From ZC4RG30 sp965652645 (lineage in GTDB: Bacteria > Pseudomonadota > Gammaproteobacteria > Steroidobacterales > Steroidobacteraceae): a stretch of 35,218 nucleotides of DNA. Location of the stretch: the NCBI GenBank assembly GCA_965652645.1, contig CBFGXE010000031.1, positions 1 to 35,218 on the forward strand, given 5' to 3'. The translations under genes and the position numbers were made by a program. Each line of letters starts with the position of its first letter. The stretch's first letter is position 1. Shown one piece after another: positions 15,674 to 23,017 of the stretch. Under the pieces are notes generated by a model. That model was not told the origin of the DNA and made no database searches. It worked only from the letters and a program-made list of their open reading frames with translations.

Positions 15674-16000
15674 ATGGCCGCATCTAGCAACGCAGCAGCA
15701 ATGGGCGTCACGAAGGACAAGCTCTACCGGGACATGCAGGCAGTGGTGGATGACGCCGAGGCGCTGCTTTCGGCGACCGCCAGCCAGGCTGGCGAGAAGG
15801 TGCAGGAAGTCAGGGCACGCGCAAAGGAGTCACTGGCGGCGGCCCGGGCACGACTGTCCACCATCGAGAAGAGCGCCATGCACCGCGCCCGTGCCGCGGT
15901 GGACGGCAGCAACGAATACGTGCACGAGAACCCCTGGACTGCCATCGGCGTCGCCGCCAGCGCCGGTCTGCTGGTCGGGTTCCTGCTGTCGCGTCGCTGA
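15674..16000 (+). CDS. ElaB/YqjD (DUF883)-like membrane-anchored protein
   Basis: A 108-aa protein with a long amphipathic helix (DMQAVVDDAEALLSATASQAGEKVQEVRAR...) and a C-terminal tail anchor: ENPWTAIGVAASAGLLVGFLLSRR. This is the ElaB/YqjD/YgaM layout; YqjD tethers ribosomes to the inner membrane in stationary-phase E. coli. The motif YVHENPWTAIGVAA is the family hallmark. The ATG at 15674 is chosen because it starts the helix after a short Ala/Ser stretch; a larger upstream reading frame exists but lacks family sequence. Neighbours are envelope-stress genes (BON proteins, a tiny membrane protein), so co-regulation under osmotic or stationary stress is inferred. Confidence 0.88.
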   Translation: MAASSNAAAMGVTKDKLYRDMQAVVDDAEALLSATASQAGEKVQEVRARAKESLAAARARLSTIEKSAMHRARAAVDGSNEYVHENPWTAIGVAASAGLLVGFLLSRR

Positions 16001-16014
16001 CCGGCCCTGGCACC

Positions 16015-16039
16015 GCACCCGCGGCCCTGCCGTGGGTGC
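16015..16039 (+). terminator. hairpin after the ElaB/YqjD-like gene
   Basis: GCACCCGCGG and CCGTGGGTGC form a 10-bp stem (one G-T wobble) with a CCCTG loop, 14 bp after the stop. No T-run follows, so termination efficiency is uncertain. It also stands between the convergent ElaB-like gene and the tiny membrane protein gene. Confidence 0.45.
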
Positions 16040-16084
16040 TGGCCCTGGCAGGTGCAGGCGGTCTGGAACCAGCCGTGGGAGCTG

Positions 16085-16228
16085 TCAGCGCTTCAGGAAG
16101 CCCATCACCAGCATCACGATGCCGACCACCACGAGCAGATGGACCAGGCCCGTGGTGACCTTCAGGGCCAGCCATGCCACCAGCCACACCAGGATGATCA
16201 GCGCGCCGAGAATCTTCAGGATGCCCAT
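16085..16228 (-). CDS. 47-aa Lmo0937/DUF5670-like membrane protein
   Basis: A tiny protein of two hydrophobic segments joined by a short turn: MGILKILGALIILVWLVAW, then ALKVTTGLVHLL, then VVVGIVMLVMGFLKR. The pattern (two helices with GLVHLLVVVGIV between) resembles the Lmo0937 family of small inner-membrane proteins often found among stress genes. The start has AAGGGAG 7 nt upstream, and the length and codon pattern are consistent with a real gene. It is convergent with the ElaB/YqjD-like gene. Function unknown; a stress role is inferred only from neighbours. Confidence 0.72.
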   Translation of the reverse strand: MGILKILGALIILVWLVAWLALKVTTGLVHLLVVVGIVMLVMGFLKR

Positions 16229-16336
16229 TATTCTTCTCCCTTGAAGGACGCGAGCAGCCTAGCCCGGCGCCTGCCGCGGCAGAATGTGCAGAAGTCGGTG
16301 CCGCCGGTCAGCCGATTCCGACGGGCGGCGGCCCTA

Positions 16337-17290
16337 TCATTCGTCCGCCCCGCCCCAGCCCGAGCCGGTGATCTCAGGCGGCAGGTAGTCCATCACGGCA
16401 TGGATGCCGCGGATCCGGCCGTCCTCGATCTCGAACACTTCAAAGAAGTTCAGCCACTTCAGGGGTTCACCGCGCGACATGGCACCGGGAACGCGCGTGA
16501 AGGTGCCATGTGACCAGACCACGCCGGCTTCACTGTCGTAGAAGAAGCGCCGGTCGATCACGTCCTCGGTGCGCGAGCCGGTCTGGGCGAAACCCTCGGT
16601 GCAGCGGTTGATGCCGCGCGAGGTCGGACCGGTCAGGCCGTCTCCGGCCGCACGATCTGTCGTGTGCGGCGCCTGGTATGGACGGCGCCCGACCATCTGC
16701 GTGCCGTTCTCGATGCGGAAGCATTCCGGGTGTTCGATGACCAGCGCGCCATCGGATTCGTCGATGCCTTCGAAGTAGCTGTTGGCCACGCGGATGGCCG
16801 TGCCGCGATCCGCGGCAGCATTGCCCGGCAGGCGGGAAGTGGGCGGCAGTCCGGCAAGGAAACCTTCCAGCTTGTAGAGCGGTGCGCCCTTGCGCGCGAT
16901 GATCCATTCCGATTCGGTGAAGGCGCGGCCGGAGAGCTTCAGGCGCAGTCCGACCAGCGCGGGACCGCCCTGCTCCTCGATCACGCCGAAGAAACCGGCT
17001 TCTCCGGCAACCGGGTCGGCATGACGCACCCCATGCCCGAGGCGCTGCGCCGACGCCCAGATGCCGGAGCCCGGACTGGAGTCCACTGCGTTCTGCGTTT
17101 CGCGAAAGCCGTTGGCGAGGCGGATGCGAGCAGGATCGTGGGCCACCACTGCGGCGAGGTAATCATCGACGGCACCCAGCAGGCAGGCGCGATCGCAGTC
17201 CTGGCTGCTGCCGGCATGCGGCAGGCTGGCGCAGCCTGCAAGGACAAGAAGGACCAGTATGCCGAAGAGGCGCGGGAACTTGCTGTGCAC
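16337..17290 (-). CDS. lipoprotein with two NTF2/SnoaL-like halves
   Basis: A predicted lipoprotein of 317 aa: signal peptide HSKFPRLFGILVLLVLAGC with the lipobox LAGC. Each half looks like an NTF2-like domain. The first includes LLGAVDDYLAAVVAHDPARI; the second includes VANSYFEGIDESDGALVIEH, RRFFYDSEAGVVWSHGTFT and FEVFEIEDGRIRGIHAVMDY. NTF2-like proteins hold small hydrophobic ligands or act as simple enzymes or chaperones; none of the known catalytic patterns can be assigned. The GTG at 17290 is preferred as it gives a normal lipoprotein signal; an upstream TTG at 17320 would add a charged 10-residue extension. It is divergent from the DUF349 gene across 84 bp. A CATAAC -10-like box lies 18 bp before the GTG. 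Confidence 0.72.
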   Translation of the reverse strand: MHSKFPRLFGILVLLVLAGCASLPHAGSSQDCDRACLLGAVDDYLAAVVAHDPARIRLANGFRETQNAVDSSPGSGIWASAQRLGHGVRHADPVAGEAGFFGVIEEQGGPALVGLRLKLSGRAFTESEWIIARKGAPLYKLEGFLAGLPPTSRLPGNAAADRGTAIRVANSYFEGIDESDGALVIEHPECFRIENGTQMVGRRPYQAPHTTDRAAGDGLTGPTSRGINRCTEGFAQTGSRTEDVIDRRFFYDSEAGVVWSHGTFTRVPGAMSRGEPLKWLNFFEVFEIEDGRIRGIHAVMDYLPPEITGSGWGGADE

Positions 17291-17360
17291 GGTGCTGCCC
17301 CGGTTTTCGTTATGCCGCAAGACGGCGGCAGAACCTTGCTGCCGCGCCGGATTCTACCTG

Positions 17361-17366
17361 TATCAT
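17361..17366 (+). promoter_or_regulatory. candidate -10 box (TATCAT) 8 bp before the DUF349 gene
   Basis: TATCAT matches 5 of 6 consensus bases and is followed by 8 bases and the ATG at 17375. If it is the -10, the leader would be 0-2 nt. A TTGCTG at 17336-17341 is a possible -35 at a 19-bp spacing. No Shine-Dalgarno is visible before this ATG. Confidence 0.4.
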
Positions 17367-17374
17367 TTTCCGCA

Positions 17375-19720
17375 ATGAAACTGCTGTCCCGCTTTTTCCG
17401 CCCCGCGCCTGCGCCTGCCGCGATGGTTGTCGAGCCACCTCCTCCGCCACCGGAACCGGCACCGCCACCGGTGGATCCAGAGGAGCAGCAACGCCTGCTG
17501 CGCGCGATCGAGTCCGGTGCCGTGGATGCGGCCGAACTGATGCGCCTTGCCGTGGAAGGCCAGACCACCCGCATCCGGCAAGCCGCTGCGGCGGCGGTCA
17601 ACGATCCGGCCTCGTGGCAGGCGTTGCTGCCGCGCCTCAGGGGACGTGACAAGGCAGCCTACAAGCTGGTCAAGGGGCGCGTGGATGCGCAGCTTGCCGA
17701 ACAGCGCCGGCAGGAACAGGTGCGCAGCGAAGCCGAGGCCCTTTGTGCTTCCATGGAACGCTTCGCCACGAAGCTGCATGACTCCCTTTCTGCCGCGTCG
17801 CTGACCGCCTTCACGGCGCGCTGGCAGGCTGTGCCGGAGCTGGATGCCGACCTGCGCCAGCGTGGCGAGTCGGCGCTGGCACGTTGCCGCGAGAGCCTCG
17901 CCGCATACGAGCAGGAAATCGCGCGCCTGGCCGCCGAGCGCGAGGCCGAACAAGCCCGCCTGGCGGCGCAGCAGGCAGAACTGCAGGCGCAGCAGCGTGC
18001 GGCAGAGGAACAAGCGGCGGCGCAGGCACGCGAGCAGGCAGCGGCGGAGCAGTCCCGCGAGGCCGAGGCGCAGGCGGCCGCGCAGGCGCTCAGCGAGAAG
18101 CAGGCGGCCGAATCCCAGGCGCATGGCGAGATCCTCAGCCTGATCCGCCTGTGCGGTGCGGCGCTGGGACGTGGCGAGTCGCGCAAGGCCGCGCGTTTCC
18201 GCCAGTCCATCGAGACCGCGGTGGCCGAGGCGCCCCCGCTGCCGCCGCACCTGGCGCGCAGCCTGGAACAGCTGGATGCGCGGCTGAACCAGTTGCGGCA
18301 GTGGAAGGACTTCGCCGCCGCACCCAAGCGCATCGAGCTGATCGAGGAAGTCGAGGCGCTGATCGGGGTGGATGAGCCGCCCGAATCGCTGGTGGAACAC
18401 CTGCGTGCGCTGCGCCAGGAATGGCGCACCATCAACAAGGGCATCGATGTTGAAGCCACCGCGGAATCGGAACGCTTCGAGGCCGCCTATGCGGCGGCGT
18501 TCCAGCCCTGCCAGGCCTGGCTCGCCGAGCAGGCGGCGATCCGTCGCAACAACCTGGAAGCGCGCCGGCAGGTGCTGGAGCGCGTGAAGGCTTTCGAAGC
18601 CGGGCTGGATGCGGAACGTCCCGACCATCCGGCGATGGCGCGCGTGCTGCGTGAAGCCCCGCAGGAGTGGCGGCGCCATTCCCCCGTCGAGCGGGATGCG
18701 GGCCGCGCGCTGGACGTGGAGTTCTTCGGCAGGCTCGACGGGCTGCGCGCCAGGGTCAACGCCTGGCACGAGGAGAATGCAGCCGCCAAGCAGGGAATGA
18801 TCACGCGCGCCACGCAACTGGCTGCCCAGGCGGACCTGTCCCGCGCCATCGACGAGGTGAAGCGCCTGCAGGCGCAGTGGAAGACCATCGGCCCGGTGCC
18901 CCATTCCCGTTCACAGGCCATGTGGGATGAATTCCGTGCTGCCTGCAATGCAGTGTTCGCGCGCCGCCAGCAGGAGATCGCCCAACTCAACGAGACGCTC
19001 GGGCAGGCAAAGGCCGCGGCAGAAGAGCTGTGCGGGCAGATCGAACAGGCCTGCGGGCAGGGGCCGGCGGACCGCCCTTCCGGTGAAGCCAGCCTGCGCG
19101 AATGGGAGGATGCCTTCAATGCGCTGGGCGAGCTGCCGCGCGCCGAGGCACGCAGCCTGCGTGACCGCTACCAGCGCGCCGTGGCGAAATATTCGGCATT
19201 GATCAACGGGCTGGCGCAGCGGGAGGCCGAGGCCGCCGAAGCCAGTGTGTTCACCGCTGCGCGCCATGTGCGTGCCTACCAGCGCGCCGTATTGCGTGGT
19301 GATGCCGACCGCGATGCGCTGAAGGCCGCAGCCGTGTCATACCTCGACAGCGTGGCGCGCTGGCCGGGCAAGGCGATCCTGCAGGCCTTGCGGCAGGGCA
19401 TCTCCCGCGCCGAGCAGGGAGAGTTTGCGCAAGGGGATGATGCAGCGCGCGAGCAGGCACTGCGCAGGCTGTGCATCCGCGCCGAAATCCTGGGGGGCAG
19501 GATCACCCCGCCGGAAGATGCCGGCCTGCGCCGCGAGATGGAATTGCAGCTGCTGAGCCAGGGCCTGGGCCAGGTCCGCCAGGCCGACGAGCGTGCCTGG
19601 GAGGCGTTGCGGCTGGAATGGCTGGGGCTGGATGCCGCAGAACCAGACGTTCATGATGCACTGGAGCAGCGATTCACTTCCAGCCTGAAGTTGCGCCGCA
19701 GGGAGCAGCGCTCACCATGA
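17375..19720 (+). CDS. DUF349-domain coiled-coil protein (781 aa)
   Basis: A large cytoplasmic protein of the DUF349 family, unknown function. It begins MKLLSRFFRPAPAP and a Pro-rich linker (VVEPPPPPPEPAPPP). Residues about 170-260 are an Ala/Gln/Glu coiled coil (many EQA, AQA and EAE repeats), and DUF349 repeats occupy the rest. Repeat signatures include LRQEWRTINKG (about 355), VKRLQAQWKTIGPVPHSRSQAMWDEFRAACNAVFARR (about 495-530) and REWEDAFNALGELPRAEARSLRDRYQRAV. The family is common in gammaproteobacteria and has been speculated to bind nucleic acid or ribosomes; there is no proof. A short-spaced TATCAT precedes the ATG. The next gene starts inside its stop (ATGA), so the two are coupled. 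Confidence 0.85.
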   Translation: MKLLSRFFRPAPAPAAMVVEPPPPPPEPAPPPVDPEEQQRLLRAIESGAVDAAELMRLAVEGQTTRIRQAAAAAVNDPASWQALLPRLRGRDKAAYKLVKGRVDAQLAEQRRQEQVRSEAEALCASMERFATKLHDSLSAASLTAFTARWQAVPELDADLRQRGESALARCRESLAAYEQEIARLAAEREAEQARLAAQQAELQAQQRAAEEQAAAQAREQAAAEQSREAEAQAAAQALSEKQAAESQAHGEILSLIRLCGAALGRGESRKAARFRQSIETAVAEAPPLPPHLARSLEQLDARLNQLRQWKDFAAAPKRIELIEEVEALIGVDEPPESLVEHLRALRQEWRTINKGIDVEATAESERFEAAYAAAFQPCQAWLAEQAAIRRNNLEARRQVLERVKAFEAGLDAERPDHPAMARVLREAPQEWRRHSPVERDAGRALDVEFFGRLDGLRARVNAWHEENAAAKQGMITRATQLAAQADLSRAIDEVKRLQAQWKTIGPVPHSRSQAMWDEFRAACNAVFARRQQEIAQLNETLGQAKAAAEELCGQIEQACGQGPADRPSGEASLREWEDAFNALGELPRAEARSLRDRYQRAVAKYSALINGLAQREAEAAEASVFTAARHVRAYQRAVLRGDADRDALKAAAVSYLDSVARWPGKAILQALRQGISRAEQGEFAQGDDAAREQALRRLCIRAEILGGRITPPEDAGLRREMELQLLSQGLGQVRQADERAWEALRLEWLGLDAAEPDVHDALEQRFTSSLKLRRREQRSP

Positions 19721-20100
19721 CCCATCGCAGCCGACTCGCGGGATTCATCATCGACAGCCAGCAAGGCAGCCTGCGGGAGGCCGCCGATTTCTGGGGCCAG
19801 GCACTCGGGATGCCGGTGCGCGACTACGACGAGCAGGGCCTGGGGCTGTATGCGGTGCTGGATGGCACGCCGGCCGACCTCCACATCGAGGTGCAGAAGG
19901 TCGCGCACCCGTCGCGGGTGCACCTGGACATCGAAACCGATGACATCGAGGCCGAGGTGGCGCGGCTGGAGAAGCTGGGTGCGCGGCGCGTGCAATGGGT
20001 GCGCGAGTGGTGGGTGATGGAAGCACCCACCGGCCACCGTTTCTGCGTGGTCCGGATGGTGCATCCGGAACGGGGCGAACCGCCCAAAGTCTGGCCCTAG
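19717..20100 (+). CDS. glyoxalase-like (VOC) domain protein
   Basis: A 127-aa VOC-fold protein. The two halves are visible: RLAGFIIDSQQGSLREAADFWGQALGMPV and VHLDIETDDIEAEVARLEKLGARRVQWV..., ending in a PTGHRFCVV strand. This corresponds to the glyoxalase-like subgroup in which ligand and metal residues vary; not all canonical metal ligands are obvious, so it may be a binding protein rather than an enzyme. It overlaps the DUF349 stop by 4 bp (ATGA), and so is translationally coupled to it. Its own TAG is shared with the convergent diguanylate cyclase gene (CTAG at 20097-20100). Confidence 0.83.
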   Translation: MTHRSRLAGFIIDSQQGSLREAADFWGQALGMPVRDYDEQGLGLYAVLDGTPADLHIEVQKVAHPSRVHLDIETDDIEAEVARLEKLGARRVQWVREWWVMEAPTGHRFCVVRMVHPERGEPPKVWP

Positions 20101-22076
20101 GCCCCGCGCGGTTCGAAGAAGCAGAAATTGCCGCGACCCAGGTCCTTGGCGCGATACAGCGCCATGTCGGCCTGCTGCATCAGTTCATCCGGAGTGCCCG
20201 CGCCATCACGCGGCAGCGCGATGCCGATGCTCACGCCGATCTGCACTGCCTGCCCGCCCACCACGATGGGCTCGCCCAGCAGCTCCATCAGCCGCCCTGC
20301 CAGCGCCGCCGCCGCGCCGGGCTGGTTGCCCTGTGCCTGGATCACGGCGAACTCGTCACCGCCGAGGCGCGCCACGGTGTCCCCCTCCCGCAGCGCGCTG
20401 CTGATGCGTTCGGCCACGCTGCGCAGCACGTGGTCGCCCGCGGCATGGCCGAGGGTGTCATTGACCTCCTTGAAGCGGTCAAGGTCCACCCACATCAGCG
20501 CCACGCCGCTGCTGCGGCCACCGCCGCCGTGGCGGAACGCCTCGCGCAGCCGTTCACTGAACAGCAGGCGGTTGGGCAGTCCGGTGAGCACGTCGTGGTG
20601 GGCCATGTGCGCGATGCGCGCCTGCGCCTGGCGCCGCTCGTTCACGTCCTCGAGCACGCCAGCCCACTCCAGCGGCCGGTTGTCCGCGTCGCGCATGGGG
20701 GCGGCGCGGGCGCGCACCCAGTGCCAGGTGTCCGAGGCCGTGCACACGCGGAATTCCACGTCGATGATGCCGTCGCGCTCGCCCGCCAATGCGGCCGCCC
20801 AGGCACGGTCGGCGGCGTCCTGGTCATCCGGGTGCACCCGGTCGCGCCAGCCGCTGTCCTTTGCTTCCTCTTCAGGGCGACCGGTCAGTTCCTTCCAGCC
20901 GGTTGCCGACAGCACGCGACCGTCCGGCGCACGACGCCAGAACACCAGCGCGCCCACCTGCGCCAGCGCGCGATAGCGGCGCTCGCTGATCGCCAGCTCC
21001 AGCGCCGTCTGGCGTTCGGCCTCGGCGCGCTGGCGCAGCGTGGCTTCGGCGCCCCGCAAGCTCTGGCGCAGGTCCTCGAACTCGCGGATGGGTGTGGTGA
21101 AGTCCGCCGTGCCATCCGCCGGCAGGCCGGCGATCACGCGCCGGCCATTGTCGGCCAGCGCCTTCACGGGCCGGAGGATGCGCTGCGCGATGCCGCCGGC
21201 GGCCAGCAACACCAGCAGGATGGAAATGCCGCTGGCGGCCGCCATGCTCCACATGGGCTCCTTCCAGCGCGCATCGAACTGCCGCCGCGGTTCGCCCACC
21301 ACCACCGTCCAGCCGCGTGCGTTGCGCAGCGTGCTGAAGCCGAAGTAGATGGGCACGCCTTCCGCGCTCATGGCATTGAACGTGCCCTCTTCGGTGCCCA
21401 GCGCCACCAGGGCATCCCAGTCCGGTGCGCGCCGCCCCACCACGCGTTCCGCATCAACGGAGCGCGCGACGATGTGGCCGCTGCCATCGGTCACGGCCAC
21501 GAGGATGCCCGAGGACAACCGCGCGCCCTCGCGCTGCAGGGCCTGGATCAGCTGCTGCGGCGAGACCGCCAGCGCCAGCAGCCGCCCCGGATCCTCCGGC
21601 ACGGGCGCGGGGCGGATGATGGCCACCTGCGCCTTGTCATCGTCCGGGCCATAGAACAGATCGGAAATGGCAGGCCTTCCGCTGGCGCGCACTTCCTGCA
21701 ACAGGTCGGCAGGCAGGCCGTGGGGGCCGCTGCCCTGCGCAGGCGGCGCGCCGTCCGCATGGCCACTGACCACCAGCAGGCGCCCTCCCGTGCCTGAGGG
21801 CAGGCGGTCCATGCGGCCGCCATACTGCACGATGGTTTGCAGCAGCGCGGCGCTGCTGTCCAGTTCGCGTTCGATGGCCCCGGCCATGGTACGCGCGCTG
21901 TCGAGCAGCAATTCGGTCGAGGTGGTGCGCAGCGTGGTGCCCGCCTTCCAGACAGCCATGGCGACCAGGGCGATGGTGGGCAGCAGGGCCGTGAGCACGA
22001 GCGCAACCAGGTAGTGGCGCAGGCTGATCAGGCGCTGCGTCGATGTCACGTTGTCACGGACGACTTCATGGCCCAT
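20097..22076 (-). CDS. membrane diguanylate cyclase (cache-PAS-GGDEF)
   Basis: Makes cyclic di-GMP in response to an extracytoplasmic signal. The 659-aa protein has an N-terminal membrane helix (about 20-45, LVALVLTALLPTIALVAMAVW), a periplasmic cache-type sensor (about 55-270) and a second helix (MAAASGISILLVLLAAGGIA). A short HAMP-like linker, a PAS_3 domain (about 365-480, with VHPDDQD) and a GGDEF domain (DVLTGLPNRLLF through GGDEF at about 572) follow. The active-site motif RLGGDEFAV is intact. An inhibitory I-site (R-E-G-D) stands 5 residues before GGDEF, so product inhibition is likely. No EAL or HD-GYP domain follows. The ATG at 22076 has GGGAG 7 nt upstream; earlier in-frame ATGs (22106, 22145) lack a good site. 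Confidence 0.92.
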   Translation of the reverse strand: MGHEVVRDNVTSTQRLISLRHYLVALVLTALLPTIALVAMAVWKAGTTLRTTSTELLLDSARTMAGAIERELDSSAALLQTIVQYGGRMDRLPSGTGGRLLVVSGHADGAPPAQGSGPHGLPADLLQEVRASGRPAISDLFYGPDDDKAQVAIIRPAPVPEDPGRLLALAVSPQQLIQALQREGARLSSGILVAVTDGSGHIVARSVDAERVVGRRAPDWDALVALGTEEGTFNAMSAEGVPIYFGFSTLRNARGWTVVVGEPRRQFDARWKEPMWSMAAASGISILLVLLAAGGIAQRILRPVKALADNGRRVIAGLPADGTADFTTPIREFEDLRQSLRGAEATLRQRAEAERQTALELAISERRYRALAQVGALVFWRRAPDGRVLSATGWKELTGRPEEEAKDSGWRDRVHPDDQDAADRAWAAALAGERDGIIDVEFRVCTASDTWHWVRARAAPMRDADNRPLEWAGVLEDVNERRQAQARIAHMAHHDVLTGLPNRLLFSERLREAFRHGGGGRSSGVALMWVDLDRFKEVNDTLGHAAGDHVLRSVAERISSALREGDTVARLGGDEFAVIQAQGNQPGAAAALAGRLMELLGEPIVVGGQAVQIGVSIGIALPRDGAGTPDELMQQADMALYRAKDLGRGNFCFFEPRGA

Positions 22077-22202
22077 CTCAGGCTCCCAGAACGCATACGC
22101 GGCCATGCCTGGAATGGTCGCGCCGGGGGAATCCCCGATGGGCATTGTCGCCCTGCCAGGCGCCCACCCTCGCGGACGGTGTCACATAACGACCCGCCGC
22201 AG

Positions 22203-22225
22203 GCCGCCTGGAACGGGCAGGCAGC
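22203..22225 (-). terminator. hairpin downstream of tRNA-Pro
   Basis: On the minus strand GCTGCCTG and CAGGCGGC form an 8-bp stem (one G-T pair) with a 7-nt loop, 21 bp after the CCA of tRNA-Pro. No U-run follows. It may aid 3'-end formation of the tRNA transcript. Confidence 0.35.
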
Positions 22226-22244
22226 ACGTCTGGAGAAGATTGGA

Positions 22245-22322
<78 letters not shown>

Positions 22323-22548
22323 ACCGTAGAAACTTCGTGATGTTAACACATCGCCCCCTTGCTTCAGGGGTCCCGGTTCGTATAACCCGTTGTTTTTAAA
22401 TGGGGTTTTCAACAACAGAGACAGACCGGGCGGCGCATGGTGGCAGAAAGTGGAACAAGGTGGAAGACCCCTGGCTGAATCCGGAGGTCCCTGGAGAGGA
22501 GCCCTCGCCCGGGGGTACCCGGCGCGTTGACGCAGCCCCGCATTTATG

Positions 22549-22580
22549 ACACTTGCTGGTGTTATAAAGTACTGGCAGTA
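22549..22580 (+). promoter_or_regulatory. two palindromes before the MerR/VIT-VWA genes
   Basis: ACAC-TTGCTG-GTGT (22549-22562) and TACTG-G-CAGTA (22570-22580) are separated by 7 bp that include TATAAA. A TTGCTG (22553-22558) and CAGTAT (22576-22581) at 17-bp spacing could be the -35/-10, so both palindromes would overlap the promoter. They lie within 8-39 bp of the MerR start and are plausible sites for autoregulation by that protein. Confidence 0.45.
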
Positions 22581-22587
22581 TCAATCC

Positions 22588-23010
22588 ATGCAGGATGATT
22601 CCACCCGCGACCAGACCTACTCGGCGGATGAACTGGCAGCCCTCAGCGGGCTGCCCCGGCGCACCATCAGGTACTACATCCAGCTCGGACTGCTGGAGCG
22701 GCCGATTGGCGAGACACGGGCCGCGCATTACGGCTGGCAGCACCTGAGCCGCCTGTTGCGCATCCGCGAGTGGACCGGACAGGGTTACTCGCTGGGCCAG
22801 ATCGGCCAGATGCTCAGTGCGCCCGGTCCCGGACCAGTGGCAGCAACTCCTGCTCCCGGCACGATCTCGATCCAGAGCCAGGTGCACCTGGCTGCCGGCC
22901 TGTCCCTGCTGATTGACCCCGGTCTCGCCCATCTTTCCCCGGAACAAGTGCGCACTCTTGCGGGAGATGTCCTCCGCGCATACGAGCGCCTCAGCCATGC
23001 CAAGGAATAG
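22588..23010 (+). CDS. MerR-type transcriptional regulator upstream of the VIT/VWA gene
   Basis: A 140-aa DNA-binding protein. The N-terminal winged helix-turn-helix is clear: YSADELAALSGLPRRTIRYYIQLGLLERP and YGWQHLSRLLRIREWTGQGYSLGQIGQML. The C-terminal part (about 75-140) is short, has no Cys, and so is not a metal-sensing MerR; it may sense through a partner. The ATG at 22588 is chosen. An in-frame ATG at 22546 would start inside the promoter palindromes and adds residues without family resemblance. It ends 7 bp before the VIT/VWA gene, implying a two-gene transcript. Its own start has two palindromes in front. The target and signal are unknown. Confidence 0.85.
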   Translation: MQDDSTRDQTYSADELAALSGLPRRTIRYYIQLGLLERPIGETRAAHYGWQHLSRLLRIREWTGQGYSLGQIGQMLSAPGPGPVAATPAPGTISIQSQVHLAAGLSLLIDPGLAHLSPEQVRTLAGDVLRAYERLSHAKE

Positions 23011-23017
23011 CCCCGTC

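Noticed and set aside
22077..22145. Upstream in-frame start for the diguanylate cyclase
   Set aside because: The added residues have no family resemblance and the ATG at 22076 has the better ribosome-binding site.
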